From positions 18,939,703-19,003,702 of the forward strand of contig NC_135256.1 in the NCBI RefSeq assembly GCF_964204865.1: a stretch of 64,000 nucleotides of DNA, written 5' to 3'. Positions 13,101-24,921 of this stretch are shown here, piece after piece (the stretch's first letter is position 1; each line of letters starts with the position of its first letter). The DNA comes from Styela clava (Eukaryota; Chordata; Ascidiacea; Stolidobranchia; Styelidae). A model generated the notes under the pieces. That model was not told the DNA's origin and searched no databases. It saw nothing but the letters and a program-made list of their open reading frames with translations. Made by a program: the position numbers and the translations under genes.

Positions 13101-16100
13101 GATGTTGCCGTTGTGGTAATGCGAATTTCTGAAAAAATTCATCGAGTAGGAGTAGAGAATTTTTTTGTTTCAACCAGAAAAATCCACAAAAATTATTGAT
13201 GATTTATGCATAATAAAACATTCTAAGCATTTTACTAATACTTTTTGCTCCGATTGAAGTTTGTGCCAATTATTCGTGTGTCTGGACGTGATGTCATAAT
13301 CTTACAATTAAAAAATAATACAACTAATACATTGTTGGACATGAGTGTTTGATACGAGTGATTGAATAGTACCGCGGCCTGAATACAAAATCAAATTACA
13401 AAATAGGCTTAGTGATTGATCAATTCTTATAGGTAAAGTGGCTGACATTTTGAAGAGAAAATACATAGTTTGTGAAATAGAATAATTTTGTAATCTTTTA
13501 TGGACTGGGGTTCACATAACCACTGTGCAAATAAACTTTCAACTTTTTCATCAATAATCATTTGTATCTATATATTAGCATGGAAGTGTGGTATATTTAT
13601 AGTTCTCTTCAAGTTTGAAATATATTCAAGCCGTCATTACGCCTTTTTTCTCCCGGAATACATTCTTCTATTTCTTCTTGTGATAATTAAATATTCAAAT
13701 GAATTTTTGATAAAAAAAAATCAACATATTAATTTCATACCATTTTATTTCCATTTCAGGCGGCCGCCATTATTTTTAGAAGAAGGGGTAAAAGCAACAG
13801 ATACGTGAAAATAGCTAGCATTGCATTCACGTTTATATTCGGATTATTTCTCTACATCGCAATGCCGGCAATATTGTTAACATATGTTAGTAATGAAGAG
13901 GGATGGACATTTATCGAATGTTTATATTGCGTATTTGTAACATTGACAACAATCGGATTTGGAGATTATGTACCGGGTATGATCTTCACTATTCTTCTAT
14001 AGCGGTTCTCAAACTTTTTAAAGCAGCGCCCTCTTTTTAGAATTTGTCAAGTTTCGCGCTCACCCCAAAAATACCTAGCTAACAATACGCTACACAAATA
14101 ACAGATAGTGAGGCGGAAGTATGTTTCATTAAAAAAGCACGTTGAAAATACGTGGATTGGACGTGAATAATAATCAGCTTCACGCCCCCTCAAAAAATTG
14201 GCTACTTTATACTTATTGCTGTTTCATTGTAAACGTTCGCCTACTTGCGCTTAAGTCGGACCTCACATTTTAACTAAGAATCCAGCCCGGTCCGAACGAG
14301 AACAGAAACGGCCGAGTCACATTTGCAAAGTGGGCGTCCATAATCAACGTTTCATATTTCTGGATTAGTGCCTAAGCAAAAGAAACGGTAATCTTTATGA
14401 CATTTTCTATTTAGTTGAATTGGATTACTAGATTTGTGGTTAATAATCCGATAAATTAATACATTACGCGTTTAAGTGAGTTAACTTGTCATAAATAATT
14501 AAGTCTGATTAAGCACCGAAAAAGATCAAGCCACAAGGGAATACTTAAGTATTCGACGCCCCGTAAGTACTGCAAATAACGATTGCAGTACTTGCTAGTC
14601 TGTCGTTGCGGATATTTGTTTGGCAGTTTTATACCTTTGGAGTATGTTCATTGTCTGTGTTAGTTCCTTAAGTCGGAATCGCAATGTCAAAAACCACAAT
14701 AAACTTTTATTGAGAGATCTAATGAAATATACGATAAATCGCCGATACAAAATAAGCGAAATTAATTTTTTTACTACCGGTGTCGACACCCGATGTTAAT
14801 CGTCAACTGTTTTGTGGTGTCACTCACCACCGTGTTGCAAATCCGTGACAAGCTCATAGAAATGTGGCATATTTTAAAATTCAAGTTCATGTTCTAAATT
14901 CATTGGTGAAATTAACAGTGACGACGATAGTAATGTATGAAACACGTGATAGTAAATATTACAAAGTCTTACATACGATGAATAACTAACTTTACCATCA
15001 ATTCAACCGAAATTTTGAAAGTTTTTTATGAGGTTTACCAAGTTGTTTGGATACATATGTGTGCTATCAATTAAACAATTTCATACATCATCGCTATTTA
15101 CTCATTCCCATAGGACTTGTAGAATTTCCGGAGGGAATTATGCTTAGAATTTCTCGTGCGACCAATAACACCACGATGACTATACCGATGACAACATCGT
15201 CCAAATATATTGTAAATTTGCCCGGCTCTTACCACATTGTCACGATATATTTCTAATGTACAATCAACTATTTTTTATTTGATATATACAAAAAGCGTTC
15301 TCTCAAATTATATAGTTAATTTTAGAGTTGTTGTCTAAAACAGTGGTCACAGCATATTGCTTATTAGTTATTACCAAACCCTTGCGGAAGACACAAAGAT
15401 ATAATTGCTCTTCTTTTTGAGTAAAGTGAATATTTCACCAGTTGAAGGTGTTGCAATGTTCCAATATGTACGAACAACTGTACTGGGTTTTATTTAATTT
15501 TAATTTCTCTGTGGGTGATGTGGTGAGTTCCAGGCCAGGCAACAAACTACTGTTATTGTAATTCTATTCCCTACGTTAGTACCACCGACTTTTACGTAAC
15601 TATGGGAGTGGTTGAAACTAGATAATCAAGTTTTGTAATCCTTACTGAGCGTTATTTTATCCCGTCTAGGAGATGACAAACAACGCTATTATCCGGAAAA
15701 ATGACACGTTGTAGACTAATAAATAATGTATAAACATATAATACAAAATTTTGTTTTTGATACAATAATAAGTGGTTTTCGTCTGGAAGCGATTATATAT
15801 CTGAAAAAGAAATTTAGTTCTAACAATTTTAATGTGTCCGAATCCTATATAATTATTTGAACTTTTTAGACAAACCAATAGAAAAATTATTGGGTGTAGT
15901 ATCTGAATATTAACTCATATTAAAAGCGATTTGAAAAATACAATTCGTAATTAAGAAAAGGGTAAGGGTAGTAAGGAAAATAAGGCAATGGGATCTCTGA
16001 GTGCTATATTTGTTCAATGTGGAATACGTACATGTACAAGTGGTAAAAGTAAACTGTAAATCACGTGCTATTAAGGGATTTTTTTATTAATCATTATTTA

Positions 16101-18740
16101 TTAGGGGAACGTTATTACTATGATAGCTACAACTTTTTGAGACTTTATGATATTAGTCTATTGCACTTGCTAGAGTATAAATTGAAAACTAAAAAAGTCG
16201 AAGATACAAAGATCCGTTTTGGGTATTTTTGATTAAATCAAAAGTTCCGATAATAATGCTACATAATATTTCATTTCATCAGCGCAAAACGCTCCTGACT
16301 AATATTCAAGAACGCTTTTGGTGCCAGTTATCATCAGTCGGAATGGACTTTAAATGAAATATTGTTTTTACCAGACTAGGAGTTTGTTATGTATGAAACG
16401 TAAACGCATGGTTATTTATTCCTATGTCGGCCAATAATGAGCTTATAAGCAATTGGGTACTGTCATGTGGGATCATATGTATCCTATAGATTCAATACGC
16501 TGACTGGTGTATTTCTTTGATGTTTGTTGCTCTTACATTTTCGGTAAATAATTTGCGCTTAATTTATAGTTAAACGTTATATACTCAGATAAATATATTA
16601 AATTTACTTTTTCTGACAATTAGCGACTTTTGAATAATTAATAGAGTTCCTCACACCGTCCAGCTAAATAAAACCTACGCCATTGGCAAACTGAATCACC
16701 ATTTTGTTTTATACTAGTATGGACCGGTGGTGAAATCACCCCCATCATATATCCCCCGTGCTTGGTTCTTTGACTAATATCGTAAACTTTAATTTTCAAA
16801 GCGTATACGGAAATCGATAGAAATCTATTTCCGTTATGAATGTCATTTAGCCTCTATTATGTGAAAAAATATTTACTTATTTGTGAGAAAGTGAAAACTC
16901 TCCGGCGGTCATTCTTATCTAACTCTCAATCTCAACGAATCTCCACGGTGTTAGCAATTACTTGCATGGATTTTTTTTAGATTTTTTTTAGATGAAAAAT
17001 ATTCAACATGTGCTAATGCAATTAAAGTTTTTAAGTATAGGTTTGAAATATCTGTTTATTTTTTCAGATCCACATTCTACGGCTGGTATGTTGGGAAACA
17101 TCGTTGTACTAATATGGGTTGTAGCAGGCTTGGCATGGTTTGCCACAATTGTGAATCTTATTGCCACCCAGTTGTCAAAACAAGCTACAACGCTAAAAAA
17201 GAAAGTTGCCAACCAACAAATTACAATGAAAAGTAAGTGCAGCAGTCCATACTATGCAAGCGAATGACCCAACTCTTTCTTGTAATTGATCGCTGTACAT
17301 TGCGACTTTAGAGAGGTTGGAATCAGTATTAAAAGGAGTTCATCCTTTATGGACAAATACAAACACTGGATCAGTCTATTATAAATAATGCATGGTATGT
17401 CTCTATTCTGTGTCAACTTAGTAGGAGATTAAATTACGGAAGGATCATATCTTATTTTTGAATTTAATTTGTTTTGATTCATATTATAAATTATTAAGAA
17501 TGAAATTTTACCCAATTTGTGGTGAATTAGATCAGAATCCAATGTGGCGTAATATCTTAATCCATGTGCGACAAAGGTAATTTTTGAAACATTTGGACTT
17601 TGCTGGAGGGTCTGTCAGGGTAGGATATGATTAAATTCATCAAGAGACATATATAGGAACATGGGAATAGTTAACCAATTAAATGTCCCATATGCTTGAA
17701 CATTACTGGTACACGTACTACTCGGTATGTTGGAAAGCGCTTTACCAACGCTTAGTACCTTCGCAGGGCAGCTTCGGCATTCTCTGCGTGTTCTATAGAC
17801 GCAATCACTTATAAATTGTAATTGAGTACTTGGCGAAATTTAAGATTTTGATTTCAAACTTAAATATCGAACTTAACGCAAATGCCATCCAGGTCACCAG
17901 AGCCCCGTTCTCCTCTCTATACTGACCAAGAAACAGCATTATTTTAGCATGCCAACATCATATGAAAATTATCCGTAATATGCACATTACATGAATTCTT
18001 ATTTTACGTTTGGTAATTATAATTTTGGGTACTCCCGTATATATGTGAACCAAGATGGCGGACACCGGAACGTAGTATGTGTACCAGGTTAGGGTTAGGC
18101 CATAATTTGATTCCAATTTTCCTTAATTTAGTTCTATTGCGAGTTCGGGGACTAGCCAAGTTACTCCCGTAGTATTTGTACCTGAAATTATGGCCTAACC
18201 CTAATCTGGTACACATCCTACGTTTCGGTGTCCGTCATCTTGGTTCACATACTACGGGAGTACCTAATTTTGTTACCTTGATATTTATGTTTAATTGTAA
18301 TATCTTTAGCTTTAAAAAATGCGACCGCAACACTTGGAAGTCGAATATCCACCAAAAAATCAGGATCGAAGCAATCTGTAAGTTCAACGAAGGATTCTAA
18401 AGGAAGCAACGACAGATTTTCGGATATCGAGTCAGGGAAGAAAAATTCGGATTCAAAACCCGAATCATTGGAAGGATCAGCTGACCCGCTCAACCCAAAT
18501 AAAAGCACGGATACTGAATCTAGCTCAAACAATAGAAAAAGTCTTCCTGGCGAAACAAGTAGCGGTCCGTCCACACCTGTTAAAGCTCCAGATGATAGGC
18601 GAGAATCCACTACGTCTAGAAGCTCAAAACGCGATGACCGTATGCTCGGACCGAATGCTTTTATGTCCGTGATTTTGAACAATATGGAAAACTATGATGA
18701 CGTGCATGAAAGAAGCGACGAGGAAGAACAACAATCGTAG
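10142..18740 (+). CDS. Two-pore-domain potassium channel (K2P/KCNK family)
   Basis: Six exons join in frame: 10142-10516, 11746-11866, 12469-12599, 13760-13976, 17068-17232 and 18310-18740, giving 479 aa. All junctions are GT-AG, with intron phases 0,1,0,1,1. The protein has the K2P order: TM1 (about 63-84), an extracellular cap, pore loop 1 with TIGYG (164-168), TM2 (about 178-207), TM3 (about 225-250), pore loop 2 with TIGFGD (273-278), TM4 (about 291-313), and a Ser/charge-rich cytosolic tail of about 165 residues. Family members form dimers that carry background K+ current across the plasma membrane. GFGDYVP and GLAWFA resemble the TREK/TALK/TASK-2 side of the family, but the subtype is not settled. 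The cap holds NNLT (113-116) and NES (141-143) glycosylation sequons but no cysteine, so the inter-subunit disulfide of many K2Ps is absent. Introns 1 and 5 carry foldback MITEs. Intron 4 is 3.1 kb and has a hAT fragment near its start. The start was chosen as the first ATG in the exon. Confidence 0.95.
10570..10780 (+). mobile_element. Foldback-family MITE in K+ channel intron 1
   Basis: GATACTCCCACAG opens and ACTTCTGGAGCGCC closes the element. Flanks are AAATTTAC (10562-10569) and GAATTTAC (10781-10788), 7 of 8 identical. The body is nearly collinear with the copy at 9345-9558, so the two derive from one long-form subfamily. Confidence 0.85.
13999..14190 (+). mobile_element. Truncated hAT-type terminus in K+ channel intron 4
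   Basis: Starts TAGCGGTTCTCAAACTTTTT followed by AGCGCCCTC, a common hAT left end. It begins only about 22 bp after the exon 4 donor. A CGCCCCCTC run at about 14183 may belong to the same element, but no matching right terminus or target duplication is visible. Confidence 0.5.
18028..18264. mobile_element. Complete foldback MITE with perfect 8-bp duplication
   Basis: The clearest copy of the family. GGTACTCCCGTA and TACGGGAGTACC form its ends, and nearly the whole 237 bp folds back on itself through long arms that each contain an AAGATGG(C)GG-type core and a TTAGGG/CCCTAA segment. Flanking duplications are TAATTTTG at 18020-18027 and 18265-18272, identical. It lies in intron 5 of the K+ channel, ending 45 nt before exon 6. 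Confidence 0.93.
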
Positions 18741-20074
18741 GCCGATTTTGTTTTAAAGAATGGTTAAAAATCGGATGATGGTCGGTAAGTAAACGCGAGG
18801 AGGAGTTTGATCGCGGCATTCACTTCGCCGTAACAGTTTATTTAGCATTACAAAGAGATTAAATTTGAGACAAGGCCTTAAATAATTTTATTTATGTCCG
18901 CATTTTATAGAGACTGCACTTTTATATTGATTGGTTTTTAGACCTTTTTATCTGAAGCACTTTTCAATTTGTGACAGGGAGGATTGGAATCATTTAAATA
19001 GGTAACTTGCGTGCCTCATTACTAGATGATTTATCAACTTATCTTTTAACCAATCCCACGACACACTTTTTATTCTATTGGAATTACGCTACTCATGTAG
19101 TGAATCGTAATAGATAACAGTGATAGCAATAATAGTAATAGGTAATTGTCATTCAATATAATGTGTGTGTTCAATACGTACAAGTGGCACTCACAAATGA
19201 ATTTGGACTTGGTAGCGTGTTTTACCAATTGAGCATTGCCACACTCACGTTCCGAAATGAACGTGATGGGTGGCACAATCGTTGAACTTTGGTTCCATAC
19301 GGAAATATCAAGAATCGATCAATTTGCTTTACGACGTTGCCTTTTATTAATAAAAATCAATGTTTGTTGAAACAGTATCGTAATCAATACAAATTATATT
19401 GGATACTTTATAATATCTGAATTTTGATGCTTTGATGTTTTATTATCTTAAATATCTCAATTTTGGAATACAACAACCTTTATTACAGTACATATCAATA
19501 TCATTACAACCAAATTCAAAAGTAGGGTGTTACCTATTCTAAATCCTATAATTTGCCTATATGTGTATTTCTTTCTTTCTACACTTTTAGCTTCTCACCA
19601 TTATTCTGTAGCAAACTGCAACGCATTTTATTTTAAATCTTTGAGATTGTTTAATAAAATCACAAAATAAAAAAAAAGGTTTACTAAAATTTTGCTTGAT
19701 AGGTTGCGGTCGACTGTTTGTTTGATATCAAGGGCAAATTTAATGGGGTCGTGGTTTTAATTCTCAGTCAGTCCGAAAATTATAATGGTTAATTAGGGTC
19801 TTGAGGGTATTTTTGATCGCGGTTAAAAAAATTTTGTTCAAACATAAATATAGAGATTAAACATGTCATGTAAGCTTGATTCTAGCTCCAGCATTCAAAT
19901 CACTGACATTTCTTTTGCATGGATATATCCAGATATATATAGCACTCAGCACGAAACGGGCTCTTTTGAAATTTCCATCCAAACTTTTTAAAATTCAGTT
20001 GCTAGCTAGATTTTAGCGAATTCGCAACAGCAATTCTATATAATTTCAAGTATGCTCAAAAATTCAGCTTCAGT
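18741..20074. other. 3' flanks of two convergent genes
   Basis: Between the K+ channel stop and the stop of the minus-strand sulfotransferase. An ATTAAA at 18858-18863 is a possible weak poly(A) signal for the channel. No exon, RNA gene or bounded repeat was recognised in the remainder. Confidence 0.45.
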
Positions 20075-23000
20075 TTATTCAAACCCTCCTGATTTCATAG
20101 TAGTTAAGCTGAACGTATATCCAAAATAGACAAAATCTTTTACATATACAGTGTATAGTTTTTTGACGACTTCGAGATCCAGTTTCGACATATATTCTTT
20201 AATAGAGTCACTTGGATTTATCTGAAGCAAACTTCCTTTTTTATTTACTCCTCGACGTACGACTTTCAGATCAGTCATATTTATCCGATTCATCAGCCAT
20301 TGCTGATCTTTATCAACGCTTTCTGCTTTTAGTATATAAGTATATGCATAGTTGCAAGGCTTGCATAGTGATGTTGCCGGCATAAAATGATAGTCCAATT
20401 TTCGCTCATCCCGACCGTGATCTGCTATATAACGAGCTAAATCCTCAAACGCTAAAGTGAAGTTTTCCGGTGGAACTGAAACACTAAGAAAAAGTACGAA
20501 GGTAAATTGAACGTTGTGGAATAAAATGTGATTTTAAATTTGATGAATGTTTTGTATCGATAGACGTCAAATTAAACCTCGAAGTTTATATACTGGACAC
20601 GAAGCGTACTGTTGTTGTTGTGAAAAATCGATTTTCGTTGCCACCAATGGACCCATCGGGTTTGAATTGCCAATACTCGAAGATGGAAGATGTTGCTCGA
20701 AGCCTATTTCTCATTTATAATATCTGTCGCACACACCACCATGTGACTTCTGTTGCAATTCTGTTAACATCTAGCTCAATTTTAATGAAATTGCGGTAGT
20801 TATTTAGCCTTTATGTCCAAATATTCGAGCATTGTTCCTTTTTATTATTTTTCCGTTCTTAAAAATTCCTTAAGCAACTAAATTTGTAAGGTGTAACCAA
20901 GGATGAAACGAGGATCGTCAGCAACTAAAACAAAGTTAAAAGTTTTCTCACTTGTAATCTTTGAGTTTTGGAAAATGTTTAAACATCCTATCTCCGTATG
21001 CCGTATTATAGCTGAATTTGTCTTTCCATCCTGAAATCAAGCGAGCGAAAGGATGGCGCGCCTGTAAATGTGTGAAGAATGTTATAAAAAGCTTCAAAGT
21101 CGGTATTCAATTATAATTTCATATCTGTTACAAATTTTTATAGCCGATAAAAAAATGTCAATGAAGAGCTGATCGTAATTGGTGAGATCATATATATCAA
21201 ATCTAAAACCTATTTGAAGTTGTTGCTGAAGTCGGAGCCGAATTTAATTTTAATTTAAACTATTCAGGAGTAATAATTAAACATTTCAAATAACCCAATT
21301 TTGTGGTCGGACTAGAGCTCCCTAATTCGAACAAAATACAGCCTGGCAATGTTAAAATTTTGTATTTGATTGGCCGGTAGTCGGAACCAAAATCGCAATT
21401 TCTGGTCATCTTGATCCCGAGTGAAATTCGGATTCAGAATTTTTGTCTGAAATTGGAAACAAATATATTCGATTTCACTTATAGGTAAGGATTCTACTTA
21501 TGACTACTTACTAGTTAGTATTCGATTCTCAACCGATTCTTAAATTTTCGATTCCGATTCTCGATTCCAAATCTCTATTGCTCGACATATCTTATCGAGA
21601 AAACATACCCACCTAAGCAGTACCATAAGAAATTAAACAAGAAAGCTATGTTCAGATATAAGGACGGACATGACGGCCAAAACTATGTATTAAGGGTATC
21701 AAATCTGTCACAGGAGACAAAATTGCACAAAATGAGGAATTTCTCAGAACCCACAGACAGCACCCTTCTAGCGAAAAACAATATATAGTGAAGTTTGCGG
21801 CGTCGTAGCAACTCAACATAGCAGTAAAGCAGTTTATACATATATGTGAAGGAATTGACGCAAAACGTTACACATTGTTTGCAATCCAAGTTTTAACCTC
21901 GAGAATCGATTCCAATGCATCGGAATCGATTCTAGTCGATTCCGCAAATAATCGAGTCTGTAATCTTACTACTTATAGGATGTAAAACATTCCCAGTCAC
22001 ATCATCAACTCACAAAATGAAAATAAATACTAGAAATTCTTTCCAGATGCTAGATGTAAATTGTAAAGAATAAAACGCTGTAATCAGGTCGTAAGTTATA
22101 ATATTTAACAAACTCACCAATACAAGTCGATGACTTTGTCCCAGCCTCGGACTTTGAAATAGGTCGTCATCTCCATCATGGTAGACGCCTAGCATTTGTC
22201 CAACTTTTGGAGGAAGCTTACGAGCCATAGCATGATTTTCAACTGTATCATTCCATCTATAGAACTTCTGATCTTCATCGAGTCCAGCTCGTTTTCGACG
22301 TAAAGCCCAAACAATACCGTGCCACGTAGAACTTCCAGACTTTGGAACTACGCATACTAGTAATTTTTTTGGAGGGTCTACGAGAAAGTGAGGTATTGGC
22401 ACCCAGTTGGACCTAAACTTAAATTATGTAATTATGTTTCAATTTGTCGAATTTCCCCCAAATCATAGATTATAGAGTGTGGGCTAAAATTAGAGTAACA
22501 ATTATTAAATTATTTAATAATTATTCAACAGTTCGCCTGATGACCTTCGATTGATTTATAAACTTGGACAAAGAAGTATAAATTTATACTTGGGATAAAC
22601 TGAAATTGGAGGTATCGTTTTGATATGCATTATTGGTCCATCTAAATTCTGAATAATTTTGCCAGAACTAAATTATTGTAGCAAACCTTTTCAAACTTTA
22701 GCACCTAATCGGTGGAACCAGAGTTCAGGTGTTTTTTAAACTCGGGCGAAAGTTGTATTTTCAAATTTATTCAATTCCGAGTCTAATTTCTAATTGCTCA
22801 AGAGTCGAATCCAAAATATCAGATTTTTTATAGTCGAGACGGAGGGTCTAACTCTAAAACATTAACTGTACGGAAAAGAGCATGAAAATAAAAACATAAA
22901 AACTTCCTTCTGAAGAATTTGTTATGCTATCATGAGTGAATAACTTCCCATGGTTTTATTTTTTATTGTAACCGGATACAAATAGTTACGTGACGTCATG

Positions 23001-23283
23001 CTGGCGAACTGTGGCTTACTCAGAAAGGCGCCTTTGATTGGATGGCTTATGATGATTGCGTTTCTTACCTTTCTTTTGCCTTCGTATAATCATTCGGGCA
23101 TCTTGAATGCAGTAATTTGAGTCTTTTATCAAAACGCTCTGGCGCTAAGTTGTCTTCTTTTATGGTGGCGATAGGATAAGAACGAAGTTGGAATACTGTA
23201 TATCGTTTGATCGCATAAAATGTAAAAGTTCCTATGCCGAGAGCAACGAGGAAAAAGACCCTTAAAATATTTAACGACTGCAT
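20075..23283 (-). CDS. Carbohydrate sulfotransferase, type II membrane (copy A)
   Basis: Four exons on the minus strand, 23283-23069, 22412-22118, 21061-20952 and 20483-20075, join to 342 aa with phases 2,0,2. The N-terminus is a short cytosolic end plus one membrane anchor (about residues 7-24), followed by a stem. Exon 2 carries the 5'-phosphosulfate loop PKSGSSTWH (95-103). Exon 3 carries the 3'-phosphate motif ARHPFARLISGW (171-182). The last exon has LCKPC, YTYILKAESVD and ends FGYTFSLTTMKSGGFE. These are the landmarks of the HNK-1ST/CHST8-14 family (PF03567), Golgi enzymes that transfer sulfate from PAPS to a sugar hydroxyl; the acceptor cannot be told. The start at 23283 follows a TTTTCCAG acceptor by 14 nt; an in-frame ATG at 23346 would add 21 residues upstream of that acceptor. 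It diverges from the plus-strand copies and is the most different of the set in its last exon (KKGSLLQIN where others have PGGSVVN). Confidence 0.92.
21515..21964. mobile_element. Possible MITE rich in CGATTC inverted repeats
   Basis: Both ends contain repeated (A)TCGATTC/GAATCGA units and are flanked by CTTACTAG (21507-21514) and CTTACTAC (21965-21972), 7 of 8 identical. The terminal match itself is weak (TTA near each tip, then TCGATT). It lies in intron 2 of sulfotransferase copy A. It could instead be a degenerate simple repeat. Confidence 0.4.
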
Positions 23284-24921
23284 GTTGTATACAAAATCTG
23301 GAAAATGTCTAAAAATACACAACGTTAAAATATCAGACATGGTCATTTTAAGATAACTACAAACACTGTGTTCAACTAGTAGCCCAGATTGTTAACCTAG
23401 TGCCCGTAATAGAACACGACCAGGCAGCACACCGAACGTGTTCTATTATTTTGCTCAAATTCTGATGAAGTGGAATACAAACATGCATCAAGTATAAACT
23501 GAGAGACTAAGCAAACTTTTGTAACCTGCAATTCTAAAACTATCTCACTTACAATACCTCTATCACTGGTTATGTATATACGTAAATTGAAATATCGGCC
23601 GAGGAGCAACTTTTGCACTTCGCACGCAACATCACAGAGTCGTTTTACATATATACCCTCCGGCAATTCAACGAAAGCTGTTACATCTATCGTTTCGACG
23701 TCCCGGAGATATATCGTATATTTAGCGCGTAACGCATTTGCGTTGATGAAGCAACGTCTTAGTTGATATTATCTCACACATAAACAAGAACGAAAGTTAT
23801 CGGTCTAAAAGAAGACACCTGATATATACTATAAATGTGAAACCTTTGAATTCGTTATTCTCTCAAAACATAGTACCTTCGAACGTATAAGAGCATGAAA
23901 ATGTCCTTGTCCAATCTATAGGTGTCTGATTCCATTTTGTTTTGTTGTCGGTGGTATAATAGCTGTACATTGAATCATTACGTTACTTGCAAAAGCAGAA
24001 ATATTACATACCAAGAAACATCATACGCGGTATTTTTGTAAGCGACGGAGTTTATTAATCGTAGTTGCGAGACTGCTTTATTAGGCATGTTTGTATGTGA
24101 GAACTTCATCGTGGCCACACAAGTTGGCCTTAGGCGATACGAGGGAAATTGATGTTCGGTAAGCCCGGCTGAAGCGAAGAACTACAATTATATACTCGAT
24201 GATAGAAATATTTTTCTAGCTTAGCCATTGGTTGAAGTGTAGGCCTTTGGGTGACCTATCAAAGTTGTAAAGTTGTATGAGCTGCAGTCTTTCATAAGAC
24301 ATTTGTGAAATGAATATAAGGAAATATAGTGACTATGCACTCTAAGAAACTAACTGCCTGGAACTGGTTTAATAGGTATGGCGTATGAGACGTATGTTCA
24401 AATTGAGAAACGGGGTTGAAACTTTGAATCCAACACGATCAAACGTCCAGGTTAATGTTTAATAATCATTTAAAAGTTTGAATTCAAAGTCAAAAATGTA
24501 AATTGAAACTAAAGGATTTTGTGAAATCGAAAATTTCAAAGAGTTACAATACTGGTGCTGGAGTAAGAGATTTTTAAATAGTCAATGCGGAGTTGGAAGT
24601 TTTTCTTCCTCTCTATAGCCATGTGCATTCCAAACTATATTTACCGCTTATTATTTGTAGGAGCAATTTTATTTTTCAATGTCAGAGACACGCTATGTGG
24701 CAAACAATTAGGATGAAAATTTGTTTTCTTGATCAAAAAAGTTTATCAACAGAATTACAGACCAGCGTGTCATCTATAATACGGAGATAAAAGTTTCTCA
24801 ATATAATTCGATATTCAGAAGAGACCGATACCAGATAATTTGAAACATTTATAATAATATATGAATAATTTTCTTCAACCTCACGTATAGTACAGTATTA
24901 TATTTATTGGAAGTTCAGAAA
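23284..24921. promoter_or_regulatory. Shared divergent upstream region of sulfotransferase copies A and B
   Basis: Only this 1.6 kb separates the two divergent starts, so it must hold both promoters unless a leader exon lies further away. Acceptor-like CAG sites end 14 nt before the copy A start and 3 nt before the copy B start. From about 24255 onward the sequence is duplicated upstream of the pseudogene at 30868. It includes a short conserved frame around 24593-24790. Confidence 0.45.

Noticed and set aside
18245-18682. 145-codon minus-strand frame
   Set aside because: Antisense shadow of the serine-rich last exon of the K+ channel, which joins in frame with five upstream exons.
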